Shown here: positions 1 through 12,875 of the stretch, piece by piece | Position numbering within the stretch: position 1 is the first letter of the stretch | Layout of the letters: each line of letters starts with the position of its first letter | Assembly: GCF_040712315.1 (NCBI RefSeq) | Contig: NC_134020.1 | Coordinates: 35,642,751-35,706,750 of the forward strand | DNA: 64,000 nucleotides | Direction: 5' to 3' | Source of the DNA: Castanea sativa | Taxonomy: Eukaryota > Streptophyta > Magnoliopsida > Fagales > Fagaceae | The notes under the pieces: model-generated | Told to the model about the DNA's origin: nothing | Seen by the model: the letters and a program-made list of their open reading frames with translations, nothing else | The model's database searches: none | Made by a program: the position numbers and the translations under genes

Positions 1-36
1 TAGAGTATAGACCAAACAATTTTCAAAACGAATTTC

Positions 37-190
37 TTTTTTTAATACAAGATATAATTTCTACTCTAGTCTAATCTAAGTGTATGTGTGTAAAACTCCC
101 TCTCAGAGACTTGAACCCCGGCCTTTGCCCCCCACACCCCACAAATATTTATACTTGTAGAGTGACCACTGCACCAAGAGTGTGCAGTGA
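37..190 (-). mobile_element. tRNA-derived SINE, family A, copy 1
   Basis: Read on the minus strand, the element starts with an A-box-like stretch (TTGGTGCAGTGGTCACTC), has a B-box (GGTTCAAGTCT), then a body, and ends in a T-rich and A-rich tail. It is flanked by a perfect 15-bp direct repeat, TTCAAAACGAATTTC, at 22-36 and 191-205, which is the expected target-site duplication of a retroposon. A second member of the same family lies at 59828-59981. The perfect duplication suggests a fairly recent insertion. It lies about 1 kb downstream of the TPST stop codon. Confidence 0.8.
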
Positions 191-205
191 TTCAAAACGA
201 ATTTC

Positions 206-1212
206 AAAAAGTACTAAGTTGGTAGAATGATAGAATATTATTGATTCTCGTATAGGGCAATCAATAACACTACTTTATTATCCACCATTAAGAACTTGTC
301 ATCTTAGACAATTGTGAAATTTGTTGCCAATTATGTTGTGACTATAGATTTATTAAACAAGTAATGCTAAAGACAACATCTTTCACGTATAATTATTTTA
401 TTGTTTTTTTTTTAGAAAGATATTTCACATATATTGAATTGATAAGTTATTATTTATTCTTATATGAACCCACCATTAACACCATTTATTACCAAGAACA
501 TAAGCCATTGTAAAAATTGTTGAAAAATATATTGTGATTCTAGATTTATTGAAACAAAAATGACAAACATAGCATCCTACGTGACTTGCACATTGGATAG
601 GAAAGCAGGTGTCTTAAGAGTACAGGACTCCTCAATATACCTTGCTACTTGTCAAGCAGTTCATGAACTCCTTCGACCTTACCTTGAGCAGTATTGTTAG
701 GGGCATTTAGACTTTTGCTAGGTCCAATGGATGTGGCATCGATTAATTTGATCAGATTTCAAGATTTCAAACCTTGCCCCATATTAAAAGAACAAATAGC
801 AAGCTTATATTATGCTTTTAAGCCCAAGATGCTCGCATCAAAGCCTCATTTTAAAGATTAAAATATAGAAGTTAGTAACACTTGTAACATTCTAGCACGA
901 CCCTTAAAATATAAGACACACAGCTGCACACAATTGATTATTAAAGACAAGAGTCCAACTGCACATGTGACCTTTGGCCAATTTGATGTGAACGCAAATC
1001 TGATCAGTGCAATACATTTGCCATTGGTGAAAAACCATGTCATAAAACTTCAACCTTATGCAAAACAATTTGAGATCCATGGTTAAAGCTTCCAACATGT
1101 GATGCATAAGCAATCAAACAGGGATAGACACTATTATGTTTACTACTATTCTATAAGATCCTCTCAATTTCTTTAAAGCCTGAAATCCCAACAATTTGTC
1201 ATTAAATAAGAT
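206..1212. other. AT-rich intergenic stretch downstream of TPST
   Basis: No gene is recognised here. The short minus-strand reading frames at 858-1113 have no recognisable domain and look like chance. The 3' UTR of the sulfotransferase gene must lie in the right-hand part, next to 1213, but I cannot place its polyadenylation site. Confidence 0.6.
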
Positions 1213-4200
1213 TTATATCTTAACTTTTGATGTTCTTCTTCTTGCATTTACAAAAAGAACAAATAGACAAAAGAGTAAGATAATGGTCATGACTAACGGG
1301 AAGACTTTCCAAAGCACACCACTATATGAGTTGTTAAGCATGCTCTCCCACATCTCCTGCGAGTAAAAATATTAAAGAATTAATTGACAAACATAAGCAT
1401 GCCACTTAAACAAGGCGGTGTGGCAGAAGTGGGTGAGTTTCTACTTGCGCCTCCCCCATTCACCACGGAGTGATCTAAATATTACCAGAGAAATAAAGTA
1501 AACAGATTCTTCAATCTGCAGCTGATTATAATGTCTATAAAAAGTATAAAGAAAATGATTAAGGTACTCAAGATAAGGTATGTACATGTGTTTGGTAACA
1601 TTTTCTAGAATATTACAAGATCCACAAAATGGTTAGATCAACTAAGAATCCTTATTTCTCCCCCAATATAGAATAACAATCATCTTCTTTTTATCTTGTT
1701 TTATTTGGGCCTTCTTTTGTATACTGCTTTGTGTACTTGGGTTGCGCCACTTCGGGGCTTCTTCTTTTAATGAATTTTATTTCTTATAAAATAGATGGGA
1801 CAATTATCAATCAGCCAAGGAAGAAGATTGACATAACATGACTCAAACTAAGGCAATAAGCTTGACAAGTAGAAACAACTACCATTTATCAGGTTGACCT
1901 CATTGAAGACATCTGAACACTTCCAAACATGACTGACAAGAAGACTTCCACAATTAAATTCTTTTTGCTAATTAATTAATTGATAAGTGGATGACAGGCC
2001 TTATAGGTGTGACCTCCACAATCTAAACCCTAATAAACTATTTCTCCAAACAATTATTCTTTCAGCATCCATGCCCAATTTAATGGAGGATCAAATTGTG
2101 AAGGTGTGTAATTAACCAGTTGAAATAGGTACAAATGCCATAATATGGTATAACACACAACACCAAGCAAAACATGGATTCTAAGTGAAACACTGGACAG
2201 AGACTTACAGCAGTAACAAGCTTCTCCATTGTATGTTTGCGTCGCTTTTCAAAAATTTCTTGAGCATACTTGTAGAGCTCCAAATCAAGGTGGTTAAGTG
2301 ATCTTATCTGCTCCAGGAGCATTTCAGGAACCTGAAGACGTTCCTGTAAAATTTGAAGGGTCAAAAAGTTAGCAGTTTGAAAGGAGAGAAAAGTTTTAAC
2401 TTTTATACCCTGCGTAGAAAATAAAACGTTGTTTCATAGGGCACAGAGGCAATGCAAGGTGTAAGCCTTGAGACAGGGAGAGTACATACTAGCATTTAGA
2501 ATTTGATATTCTCTCTCTCCAAATTAAATTTTTTGTAAATAGATTTGATTCATGAAATTCAATAAATAAAGTTGCAAGCATATATAAATTTTACTACTTC
2601 TTAAAATAAAAAAAAGCATATAAATCTTACTGATTTTAGAATACTAACACAGAGCAAGAAAGCAGATGTAACAAAACAGCAAAACCAACAAAAGTTTAGC
2701 ATCACATAAATAGCTGGCATAAATCTAACTAATTAATGTAGAAGCATTGTAAAATTTGGATTGAGAAAGAATAATGGGAAAAAGACCATTACATTTGAGC
2801 TGAAAACTATTGAGAAAGAAGGATAGGAAAAAGACCATTATATTTGAGCTGAAAGCTTTTAAGAAAGAAGGATAGGACAAAGGCCATTGCATTTGAGCTG
2901 AAAACTACATTAAACATAAAATCAACATAGTGATTCTCTTCAAACAAAATTGATTACAAAATCATAGTGGCTGAAATTTGATTCCAGTTATATCAGCTTC
3001 TTGCCTGGTATGTATTAGTTTGGATCAGCCGTTGGTTTAATACAATTCTTACTGATTCATAAAAATAAATTAATTAATTAAAAAAAAAATTGATTCCTGT
3101 TTAACTAAAGATGGAAGTTTGGGAACCTCTTATCTAATTTTTACTCTTAATTTGTTGCAGGGTAATTACATACCTTCCCCCCCCCCCCCCCCCCAACACA
3201 CACGTACACAAAAGAAAAGGCAACATTTTGCCATCTCTCTTGAGCATAAAAATATGAACAAATAAATAAACACATAAATTCAATAATATGAAATGGCATC
3301 TCACTTTTGCAAGGCAGACTCCATAACAGAAGTGATGCTTTTCTCTTATAAGCTCTATAGCATTCTAGGACTAACAAAATGTTGTCAAGACCTTCATGAT
3401 GTCACAAGAGGCAGGTTAAACCATCTAATTGCATAATGCCCATGATATTAGAGCAAAATTCAACATAAAGTCCAAAGATAGTAAAGACTTGGTAGTGGTA
3501 GGAATTTACAACGACTATTGTGATCTACTTATAAGAGTAATTTCAGGGTTGGATGGAGATTGTAGGAGAGGAGAAAGGGTGACCATTGAAACATAGTGTC
3601 CGTTTATTTATCTAATTATGTGTCAAAAGCAATCAGATCGAACAACACATAGTGCAACCTAAATGACAAAAACTAAAAGAATAATAGTTTAAATTCAAAA
3701 ACAGATCCAGTCCAAGTTCCAAGACATTCAGTGATACAGAAACACTTTTTTTTTTTTTTGCTCTTAGCAATAAACAAGATCCCTTTTTCATAGTCTGAAA
3801 CTAATCCAGTGTAGTAGCACAAAAATACAGAAATCTGAACAGAGTATAGTGTTGATGCTACATATAGTAGCTTAGACACAGCATTGGTGAATTATCAAAT
3901 ATACCTCCTTCGAAAAGTTTGCAGGGGAAATTCTCTTCAAAGAAGAAGTGCGCCGAGCTGCTTGGGTTTTCCTTAAACTAGGGATGCACCCTTCATAGGC
4001 TTTCATAAGGTCTTCCACAGTCATCTAATATGGTAAAGGAAAGGAAATAAGTAATATATAGATATTTTCCCCCTAAAGAAGAGTCACCAATCACATCTTT
4101 ATATGTGAATATTATGCAAAGTGTATTACATTTTCTTTCGTTGCTTCATCATCTTCATTTGAAGCAAGCTGACCTGCATTTTGGTCAGAGCTGCTATTCT

Positions 4201-7200
4201 GTATGCAAGCAAAAATGGAGTAAGGAACCTACTTACAACAACCAAGATTTTCATTTATAAACAAGCAAGGTCTTCTGCTGCTAACCTGATGGTCATTGTT
4301 ATCAGGATCAGAATCCAAGAACGAAGGGCTCTGTTCTGTAGCACAAGTAGATAAATTTTATTAAGGCTATATATGTATATATATACACACTTGCAGAATA
4401 GCATCTACATTAAAAAAAAAGGGGGGGCAAAATAATAATAATAATAATAATTAAAAAGGAAAAGAACACTAGGGAGCCAGCCCATATCACTATCGGTCAA
4501 CAAGCCATATGGGGAATGGAGGAAATGAGCTATACATAGTATCATTTAAATTTGATAAAGGCAATACACATTATCATTCAAATCAACCAATCTAAGAAAT
4601 GAAAATACACATGTTGTCCTAAGTTTACTATATTACAATATACTCAGCTTAGACATTTTTAATCCTAGCTTTATAACTATATTAAAAGATAATAGCCACA
4701 TTAATTGAAAAACAGAGAAGTCTTTAATTCAGACTGCACAAAAGCCTGAAACTTCCAATTTTCAAGGCTGAACTGGATTTTTGTAAAATAATAAGAAAAT
4801 CACTAATAGCATTGGCTTTTTATTCTCCTTTATTCTTTTTTCTCTGGTTCAGCAAGGTTAGCCGAAATAACCCTGATCAGTGTAAAGTCTGCCTCAAGGT
4901 TCAAATTGAACGTAATGTATAAAAGAGACTAAAGACTACCATTACTAAACAAAAGTTAGTACAAGAATGAATCTCCTGATTTGTGCTAATCCAAAAGTGT
5001 TTGAATCCCATAGAAATTATTTACACTGGCCAGAAGAAAACTGCAAGCAATGACTGCTAGATATCTAAAGTTCCACAAACAAACTCCAAATTCAGGAATG
5101 CAAATTCAATGGACCAAGTGCGTTGAATCCAAGAACATAGAGAACATGTACTCTATATCATGTTAGAGCATCCAACCTAAATCTTAAGCTCTTAGATGGA
5201 AAGTGGCATCCAACCAAAGAGAAAAGGGTCCTGCCAATAGTATCCAATCAATGTGTGAAGCTGCCAATCTCCATGTCTAAAATCATCAACAAGATTGAAA
5301 AAGATCTTTGCATGTGTTGCAAGAGTTCTAATGGCAACAAACCAGAAGGCAAGTCAACCATCATGAAGGCATGATCAAAAGAAGAAAAACAGAAGGCAAT
5401 TTAAACCAAATAATACAAACTACTCAGCAGCAAATTAATGCACACTCAACTACATAAATTTTTCAATACCAAAATATAACTCATAGCATACCACACAACA
5501 GGAATGACAGAACATGATAATGTCTGTAAAACCAACAAAAAATGGCAACTTGAATAAACTCATAATGCAGAACAAAAACAATAAATAAATACATTTTATT
5601 AAAAAATCCCATACTATCCATAATGAAACTTCAAGGATTATAACAAGTAAATAAATTAAATGAGCTAAGGAAAGCACAATCATTGAATGAAATGTATGTA
5701 AGACTTTTAAGAAACATCTATGAAATTAATTTCAGCATCCTACTCTAACTTCTATTTATGTATATAAATAGAAGAATGGATCATTTGCATCCAGACATCT
5801 AGCCGTCTTCCTCAAGCAGCACGATTAAAAAAACCATACTTTTCAAAATACCAACATCCTCAAAGAGACAAATTAGCACTTCATTATGCTCCACAGAAAA
5901 CAAACTGTGATACTCCAATTTGACTGTTTGAATTTGCCACTAAAAGCAGGAAAAAAGAAGATGTTCTTCCACCACATGACCACACTAACCTGATTTTTTT
6001 TTAGATACACTCTTCATACTGGTGTTTGATGCTCTCAGCTGGGAAATCACCTGTGCCCCAACCACGTTTGCAAACATTGTAGCAGATTCTTTGTGTTCCT
6101 CAGTGAGACCAACATATAACATATTGTCCAATCTATTCTGCAAGATTTACAAGTATCTACCATGATGTGCAACCATAAGAGGGGGAGGGGGGGGGGGGGG
6201 GACAATATCAGAGAAATAATATTATGACTTGATATTATTCACAATTTTAAATCCTATTTTCCTCACCTTTGCAACTTGAAGCACATGGTTACCAAGAATT
6301 TTATACTTTTGTACACAATGGCGCACCTCGTGTGACTCCGCTAGATAAGAGTTGTTTGTCAATCCTGCAACCTGTTAATTAAAACAGTCAGGCCAGATCA
6401 GCAAAGACACAAATATACAATTTGTTGATTGATAATTACATATGCACCCATTAGTTCTTGAACCAAAGACTTCAGCCTCCACCTTGCAAGGAGTTGGACA
6501 AACAAGTTTCATAAATTCAGTTATTTATAGCCACAAGGGAGCCAACATCTACTGGGTACTTGACTAATTCCAGGCAGTTCACATCTATCTGTAGGAATGA
6601 CATTTTTTCACACACAAAAACACCATACTTCATTACTTCTTCCTTTCATCTTCAGCATTCCCATTTTATTACATATCATAATTGGAAAACATCCCATCAA
6701 AATATTATTCTTCCCACAACTTCAAAAAGAAGAAAAGAAAAAAGGAGAAGAGTTCCATGTTGTTTATAAGACCTTAGGCTGAAATACCTGGAATGTGGCT
6801 CCATTGTGAATAATATCATGCGCTACAGGATCATTGATGTATTTATGTAATGGCATAACAATATCCTCAATGTCATATGAAAAATTGCTCTTAATGTCAC
6901 TTGAGCCCCTTTGTATTCTAGCATCTCTCTATAAAAAAAATAAAAACACGACACATTTGTAAGAATAAGAAATACTACAAGCCATTCCAATATTGTAAGA
7001 ATAATAAATAAATTGACAACCATGATGCAGTCCAATGGGACAATAGTACACTTATGAACATCTTGGATCACAACAGAAAATGTGTGCTTGTCCAATCAAT
7101 GTATTTAGAGAGAGAGAGAGAGAGAAAAAAGCCTTCACCTTGCTCTTACAAGGTTCTCAAGTTAAGTCCTCTCACTCACATCAATAGAGGCCTTTAGGAT

Positions 7201-9216
7201 GTAATAAGAATCATTAAATGGAAATAAAGAACATAAAATAGTAAGAGTATAATTAGGGTAAAGAGAGATTTTTTAATTAAACACATAAACAGCTTTTGAA
7301 CCCACGACCTCACCCTCCACCTTGCTCTTACAAGAGCAGAAGGTGCAGTTTGAGCTAGAGCTCATTGGAAAATTAAGTTTAAGAGAGAAATCCAGGAATG
7401 GTGCTATCAGGAAAATAAAAGTAATGTGTATTAAGATGAAGAAGAAAAAACTCACCCGAGCAAAGAGGTCTTCTCTCATCCAGGGAACCAGATACTTCCA
7501 TGGCCAAATATCCAGTGTGCTGACTCCCCTAGTCTTAGAACGCAAGCGCTCAGACATTTGTATCACGGAACTTAAGTTAGGATGCAGCAAAAATCTAGCT
7601 GCCACCTCAATTGAAAATTCATAAGTACTGAAAACCCGATCAACTGGATTCCTAAGTATTGTCACCACAGAAGTTCTTTGACTTGGAAGCTTGGACATCA
7701 TGCTATAGTCATCATGAGTAACCAAAAGCCTACATTTTGGCTTGCTGCACAGTACACATACACAGTAATACCAATTTGTAAGGATCTGTTTGTTTTTCAC
7801 TTAAAATGCCAGCTTATGTATAGCTTTAAAAAACTTCACTTTTTTTAGGTACACGAAAATAAGCTCATCCATGCACACTCTGCGCAAAATAGTTAATAAC
7901 ACTATTATAGTTTTATGGTACAGTTATTGGGTTGCTACTGTCAAGCTTATTTGTTTCCATTTCCAAATATTTAGCACCAACATTAGTTAACTACATTTTG
8001 ACCTACTCGAAGCACTTAAGCAATATGCTTAATGGCTCCATCTGCTAGCTTAAACAAAGAAAAATCATGTTCAACCAATTTATATTAAGATTTATTATAT
8101 ATTTAGCAAAAAGGCACCCAAAAACTCTTTCTTGCCCATTAATTATCCTCTTCCACTGAGCCTCCACCACCTTTCTACAAGTCATTGTAAAAAAGAAAAA
8201 AAACTCCCCTTTTCTACATGTGACTGACCCCAATTAGTTTGTTAAGAATCCATAACTGACCTTAAAGTTTGGAACTAAGGCTTTGTTGCTGTAGAGAGAG
8301 AGAGAGAGAGAGGGTACCTTGGATCAAACCGCAGCTTGTCATAAGAACGGGGGCATTCAAGATTGTTATACAACTTTTTCAAGAAGCTGCAGATGCAAAA
8401 TACGGAAATTAATATACTTGTGAAAATGCTAGTGGGCAACCTTTAGGTAACAGTATCATGCCTATCTGGAATTACCAATGGAAATATGTGCGGCCTCCTG
8501 TTCTTGGGACATGGAGGAAAAACAACAAGTCCCGCAGTGTGTGCCGGTCTTCTTTGATTTCCTGATCAAGTGAGGAAAATGCCCACCTTTTAACAACTCT
8601 GTCACAGTGCCCAAAATCACTCTGGATAGAAGAGGCATTTACTAGTATTGAAACTGTGTAAATGTCAGGAAAACCAGTCACTAACAAGCAGAGCAGTGAT
8701 GACCAAGTGAGAAAGAAAAACTATAGCATGAAAAAAGGGGAAAAATGAAATGGAAAGGATTCTAGCGATAAAAAGAAAAGCTTATAAATGGCACCCCAGA
8801 TTTTACAATCAAATTGAGTCCACTGATGCATAAACTTCATTTTCAAACTATAGTAATATAGCCACCTAAATCACCAATATCCACAAAAATTAAAAAATTA
8901 AAAATTAAAAAAGAGGAAGAAGAAGAAGAAGAAGAAGAAGAAGAAGGAATTACAACTTGATTAATCTACAATTCAAAACAGGGAAGAAAAGAAATCTAGG
9001 ACCACCACAACAATAAGCACTTCTTAGTAGAAACATTATCAAGAGTAGCAAACACTATATGAAGAATACAAGGGGCTGGAATTAAAGAATGAAATAAGAA
9101 GCAAAATGTAAAAGAAAAGGAACACGGGAATCGAATTGTAGGTGATACGTACCCAATCCAAGAAGCATCAACAACAACAACATCAACTTTAGAGTAGGAT
9201 GAACCATCCTCCTCAT
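1213..9216 (-). CDS. TPST: Tyrosylprotein sulfotransferase, 12 coding exons
   Basis: Coding exons, 5' to 3' on the minus strand: 9216-9153, 8653-8476, 8386-8318, 7744-7456, 6928-6788, 6371-6267, 6137-5990, 4335-4286, 4198-4130, 4024-3905, 2343-2209, 1356-1213. The sum is 1512 nt, 503 residues plus stop, matching the roughly 500 aa of Arabidopsis TPST. All introns are GT-AG and phases agree. Residues 1-21 form a hydrophobic signal segment. Residues 66-79 (LHVPRTGGRTYF) are the PAPS 5'-phosphosulfate loop and 135-145 (RNPVDRVFSTY) the 3'-phosphate site. A membrane helix lies near 475-494, followed by a basic tail, so the protein is a type I Golgi membrane protein. The known role of the family is to transfer sulfate from PAPS to tyrosines of secreted peptides such as PSK, PSY, RGF and CIF. 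The first ATG after an upstream intron acceptor was chosen as start; a second in-frame ATG follows three codons later. Confidence 0.95.
1683..1800 (+). mobile_element. 3' end of an L1-type LINE, fragment
   Basis: This T-rich stretch (TTTTGTATACTGC, TGTGTACTTGGG, then a short GC-rich stretch and TTTTAATGAATTTTATT) matches the usual 3' tail of plant L1-type LINEs as I know them. It sits in the last TPST intron (1357-2208), in the opposite orientation to the gene, and is 5'-truncated. No reverse-transcriptase coding is left. Confidence 0.5.
2762..2908. repeat. 49-bp tandem repeat, three copies
   Basis: The word ATTTGAGCTGAAA occurs at 2793, 2842 and 2891, exactly 49 bp apart, each time preceded by GA-rich sequence and (A)GACCATT or GGCCATT. 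The array lies in the TPST intron between the exons at 3905-4024 and 2209-2343. No function is evident. Confidence 0.8.
7153..7317 (-). mobile_element. 165-bp insertion with 17-bp direct repeats, SINE-like
   Basis: A perfect 17-bp repeat, CACCTTGCTCTTACAAG, flanks this stretch at 7136-7152 and 7318-7334. Read on the minus strand the insert begins with GAGGGTGAGG and then a B-box-like GTGGGTTCAAAAG, which recalls a tRNA-derived SINE. It has no clear A-rich tail, so the class is uncertain. It lies in the TPST intron between the exons at 6788-6928 and 7456-7744. Confidence 0.45.
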
Positions 9217-9880
9217 CCTACTCCAATCACTGCCAACCAAAAAACCAAAAGTCAAGCCAAAATCACACTCTCCACAATGTCCACATAACAACAATTATTA
9301 CAAACAGTTAATAAAACCTTTGCACTTATAAACGAAAAAACTTGCATATAGGGAAAACTAAGGAGCAGTAACTTAAAAAATCAAAACTTTTCCTAGACCC
9401 AAAAAAAAAAAAAACTATAATTTAATCGTTATCTGATTTTATTCCAATTTACACACAACCACAACATAAACAAAATGTTCCAACTTCCATTCAGTTCAGT
9501 TGTGTTCAGTTAGCTGATCAGAGCAAGAAGGTACATTTCCTTAAAACAATCAAAAAGTCCCAACAATTAAAAAAAGAACAACACCAACCAGAAATGTTTG
9601 AATACACGAAATGGGAATTGGAAAGGTCAATATGAAGAAGTGGGTTCGATTAAATATAGTAGGAATTACAGAGTCCCAAAACAAAACAAAACAAAACAAA
9701 AAAACAAGGACAAGGACAGAAATTCAAAGACATGGGATTGGGCCTACCTGTACCGATAATCAGGATCTCGTGTTCATAAATAGCCCAAAACTATGTTGCC
9801 ACTCCACCGGACACTCCTCGCGATCAATTGGGCCCCACCCACCACTCCCTTTTTCCGAAATTTTTTTTCCTGGAGATTAG
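9217..9880 (-). promoter_or_regulatory. TPST 5' leader with an intron and a tiny upstream ORF
   Basis: The stretch just upstream of the start codon ends an intron: a pyrimidine-rich and G/T-rich tract, then TTGGCAG at 9230-9236. Exon 2 would begin at 9229. A good donor, CAG|GTAGG, occurs at 9748/9747, giving a 518-bp intron in the 5' UTR and a non-coding first exon from about 9880 to 9748. That exon holds a five-codon upstream ORF (9777-9760, ending TGA). Upstream introns and short ORFs can tune expression, but here that is inference from sequence alone. The transcription start is not marked by a clear TATA box. Confidence 0.6.
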
Positions 9881-10689
9881 AGAAAGTAGAAAAAAATTTC
9901 CATTTAAATTATTTTGCAAGGAAAAATTCCCGAGCTTTTTATTATTTTTCTCGCTAGCCAAACAGTGAAAATTGAGGTTGAAAATAGATTTTGAAGGACT
10001 AGTTGTTTTCTGGGGAAGAGTGGGGTTTATATGGGGGTTGGTGTGTTGGTAATGGAAGTGGAAGTGGAAGTGGAATGGGAATTTCTTCTAAGAAGATGCG
10101 CCATTAACAATTAACAAACGGCACGGAGTTCAGACAAGCATTGCAAATGTGGTGGTGGGGTCCAACGATTTCCAAGAGACGAGGGGTAAATTAGTCAAAC
10201 GACAATCTTTATTCCTTATTTTTTGGGTTTTCAATTTTTTTGGATTTTCTCCAATCTTAATCAAAATTTTTGCTAATTAAGACCGCGCGCATATATGTGC
10301 GTTCACCGCAAACATGCCATAAAAACAGCGTCAAAATTGTTCCCAAAATAATATAACCACGTTGGACTGCAAGTAATAGTGCGCGGCACCATACGTTGCA
10401 ATGTAATTTACGATTTTATAATAAAAAAATTGTACAAACCGTAACGCATTACACCATCTATATTAATATATTTATTTTTTTAATATTAAATATATTATTA
10501 ATATTTTAATAACCTTAATTTTTTTTTTTAAAAAAATTATTAACTCTAGCAAGTATTGATTAGGAAAGTCAATCTAAAATAAAGAAAAATTAGCTCAATA
10601 ATTTAAAACTTGACCTAAAACAAAAGAAAAAAAATTAGTTTTGGGTTAGCCAAAAAAAGCCCAAAATTTGAAAAATATACTAGTTTCAA
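9881..10689. other. Intergenic region upstream of TPST
   Basis: This AT-rich stretch should contain the TPST promoter (minus strand, left part). It includes a short GGAAGTGGAAGTGG run near 10055. No other gene is seen. Confidence 0.5.
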
Positions 10690-10910
10690 ACTATTCAAAT
10701 CGTATCTTATACATGGCACCGCACATGTGACTTCAAAAATGAGGTGCGGTGCAGTTATAGTTTTGGCTAAACTCTAAATCGCACTGCATTGCACATGTAA
10801 CCACAAAAATGAGATGCGGTGCAGTTATGGTTTTGGCTAAACTGTACTGCAAAATGTGATGCTAAAAATGGCCTAAAACCGCATCGCACCGCACTGCGAA
10901 CACCCCTACT
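10690..10910. mobile_element. Decayed hAT-like transposon end with subterminal repeats
   Basis: A roughly 90-bp motif occurs twice in tandem, each time with GCGGTGCAGTTAT and TTTTGGCTAAACT. The stretch ends in CGCATCGCACCGCACTGCGAACACCCCTA. The right end resembles the terminal inverted repeat of plant hAT elements whose ends read TAGGGGTGTTCGC. A matching left end was not found with confidence; the stretch near 10430 is a weak candidate. Confidence 0.45.
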
Positions 10911-11524
10911 CACATCTTTTATTCCAAAAAAGAAAAAAGAACTCACATAAGTTATTGTACAGTAGAAAAATATTCACATTTTAGCTTATTTAGTTCAAAA
11001 TCTACCCACATCATATAAATTCATGAATGCTATATAGTGGAATTACAGTGTTGTAAAAATCTTTGATTGCTACAATAATTGTATAAATCTATAGTGACAC
11101 TATTCATTTTAGCATTTAGTGATAAAGGAAGAGAGTGGGTGGCAGTGGTTGCGTGTAAAGAAATTAAAAAAATTTAAAAAAAATTAATATTTTAATGAAA
11201 TATAGTGTAAAATAAATAATCTAATTTGAGGTGTTTTGAAAAATTAATATGTAAATAGTAAAAGTAACTTCTTGTCCAAAAATAGACAAAATTTTTTACA
11301 CAAGTTAATTCAAATGTTCTCAATGTATATCTCATAAGACTGAAATTTTTAACTTTTTTTTTATTCTTCTGGTGTTGACAACTAAAACTTTTAAAAGCCC
11401 CCATGTTATATGTAATTGCTCAACTATTTTTTAGTTTAATTTAAATTTTAGATTTCCCATTAAATTTCTTACATGTACACTTTCTATTGTCACATCATTT
11501 ATAAAAAAAAATAGAATATATAAT

Positions 11525-11720
11525 TCAAGAGAAGTATTATGTCCACAACATTTTCACAACACTTTTACAATGATACGAAATCGTAGGGAGTAAGTTGTTA
11601 TTGAATTTAATTTAAACCTATCAATAAAAAAAATTTCCCCACCAATAACAACCTGTAACAACTCGACTCTTATGATTTATTGGGAAAGTGTTGTGAACAT
11701 AACATTTTTCATAATTCATT
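11525..11720. mobile_element. MITE-like repeat just upstream of retrotransposon 1
   Basis: The left part (AGTATTATGTCCACAACATT) and the right part (AAGTGTTGTGAACATAACATT) are imperfect inverted repeats around an AT-rich core. Distantly similar copies with ACAAACTATTTTACAA-type ends occur at 45485-45670 and around 48755-49140. No coding capacity is present. Confidence 0.5.
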
Positions 11721-11820
11721 ATACAAATAAGAAAATGCTAATAAATGCCCTTAGAGCAATAGTTAATAATTCATTTAAAAAAAATTATGAGAAAAAAAAA
11801 CAATTAATGATAATTGTAAT

Positions 11821-12557
11821 TGTAAGGACACAATTCAAATTCCCAAACCACGACTAGGAGGAAAATGGGCTTAAAAGGCCTTTCTTCACAATGAATTTGT
11901 AGAGGATGGGTTTATAATTTAGATTTTAAGGATGGCTTTAGACAATCACAAAAAGAACGGGCTTTGGGCCCAATGGAACAAAACAAAGAATCGTTTGCAA
12001 AGAGTAATATTGAGAATTCCTCCTCGGACTGTTTCCGAGGACAGTTTCTAATAGTATTTCTCAAGTGTGGATACAAATAATGTTTATCATACACTTTTTC
12101 TTTTTCAAAAGGCCTCCTCCTCTCCTCGTATGCCTTCCCTCCTATTTATATTCCTCCTCTTCTCTTCATCATCTTCCACTTTATGGCCGCGACCCTCATT
12201 TTTTGGATACTTGTCCCATCCATTCTTCCCTAAAGCCCGCTGGGATTTGGGACCAAGTTCCAAGCTCTATGCTCAGGTCCCATCCTTCCATCTCTATTGC
12301 CAGCGTATTATTTACAGGGTCTTTAATATATGGGCGGTGGTATCAGCTTTACTTTAGACATTCCACCGCTCTTTCTGCTGTCCTCCACGTATACTGTGTA
12401 TCCTCGGCTTAACATTCCGAGAACAAATCGACTCCTCGGACGGTATGGGACACTTAAACACTCCGCGATCATTTTGATGTTTTCGGATTTGAGTTTCTAG
12501 CCCAAAAGACCTTTGTTGGGCCGTCCATTATAAATTACTGGGCCCAATACCCCTACA
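11821..12557 (-). repeat. 3' LTR of element 1
   Basis: This is the left-hand copy, 737 bp, ending at the GTAAT target-site duplication at 11816-11820. Its inner side, at 12558-12575, carries on the minus strand a purine-rich CGAGGGGCTAT stretch that fits a polypurine tract for plus-strand priming. Confidence 0.95.
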
Positions 12558-12840
12558 ATAGCCCCTCGAGATTCTTTATTTTTCTCTCACCTCGGGAGGA
12601 AAATAGGATCTCGATTTAAAAGACCTTTTCACCCTGCAGGATTCTGGAATATTTACTAACGGAAATAACTTCTGAATTACCCACCGCGTGTTCCCGATGC
12701 TTCGGTATGCGAAACGCCCCCGAATTTATTATTGGCGCTTCTATGTCCCCCACGTTTCATTGATATGACATATATCCAACGGTCGAGATCGATTCCCGTG
12801 TTGAGGCGGGAATTTGCCCGCTTCAAAACACCTTTTGACA

Positions 12841-12875
12841 TATAAATACTAATTTTCTTCAAACTTCCTCACACT
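12841..12875 (+). promoter_or_regulatory. TATA box and leader of the element 1 antisense gene
   Basis: TATAAATA at 12841-12848 is followed by a pyrimidine-rich leader and, about 270 bp later, the first ATG of the antisense gene at 13116. It points away from the 3' LTR, opposite to gag-pol transcription. Element 2 has a matching TATAAATAG on the other strand at 58853-58861. Confidence 0.6.

Noticed and set aside
3177..3194. Long C and G runs (3177-3194, 6180-6201, 35215-35236)
   Set aside because: Simple homopolymers inside introns; length may even be uncertain from sequencing. No regulatory claim is justified.
7273..7800. 175-codon frame as a complete sulfotransferase protein
   Set aside because: Only 7456-7744 is coding; the rest is intron read through past consensus splice sites.
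12065..12412. Reading frames inside the LTRs of element 1 (also 22886-23178)
   Set aside because: They are identical in both LTRs, run antisense to the element and have low-complexity content, so they are shadows of LTR sequence.
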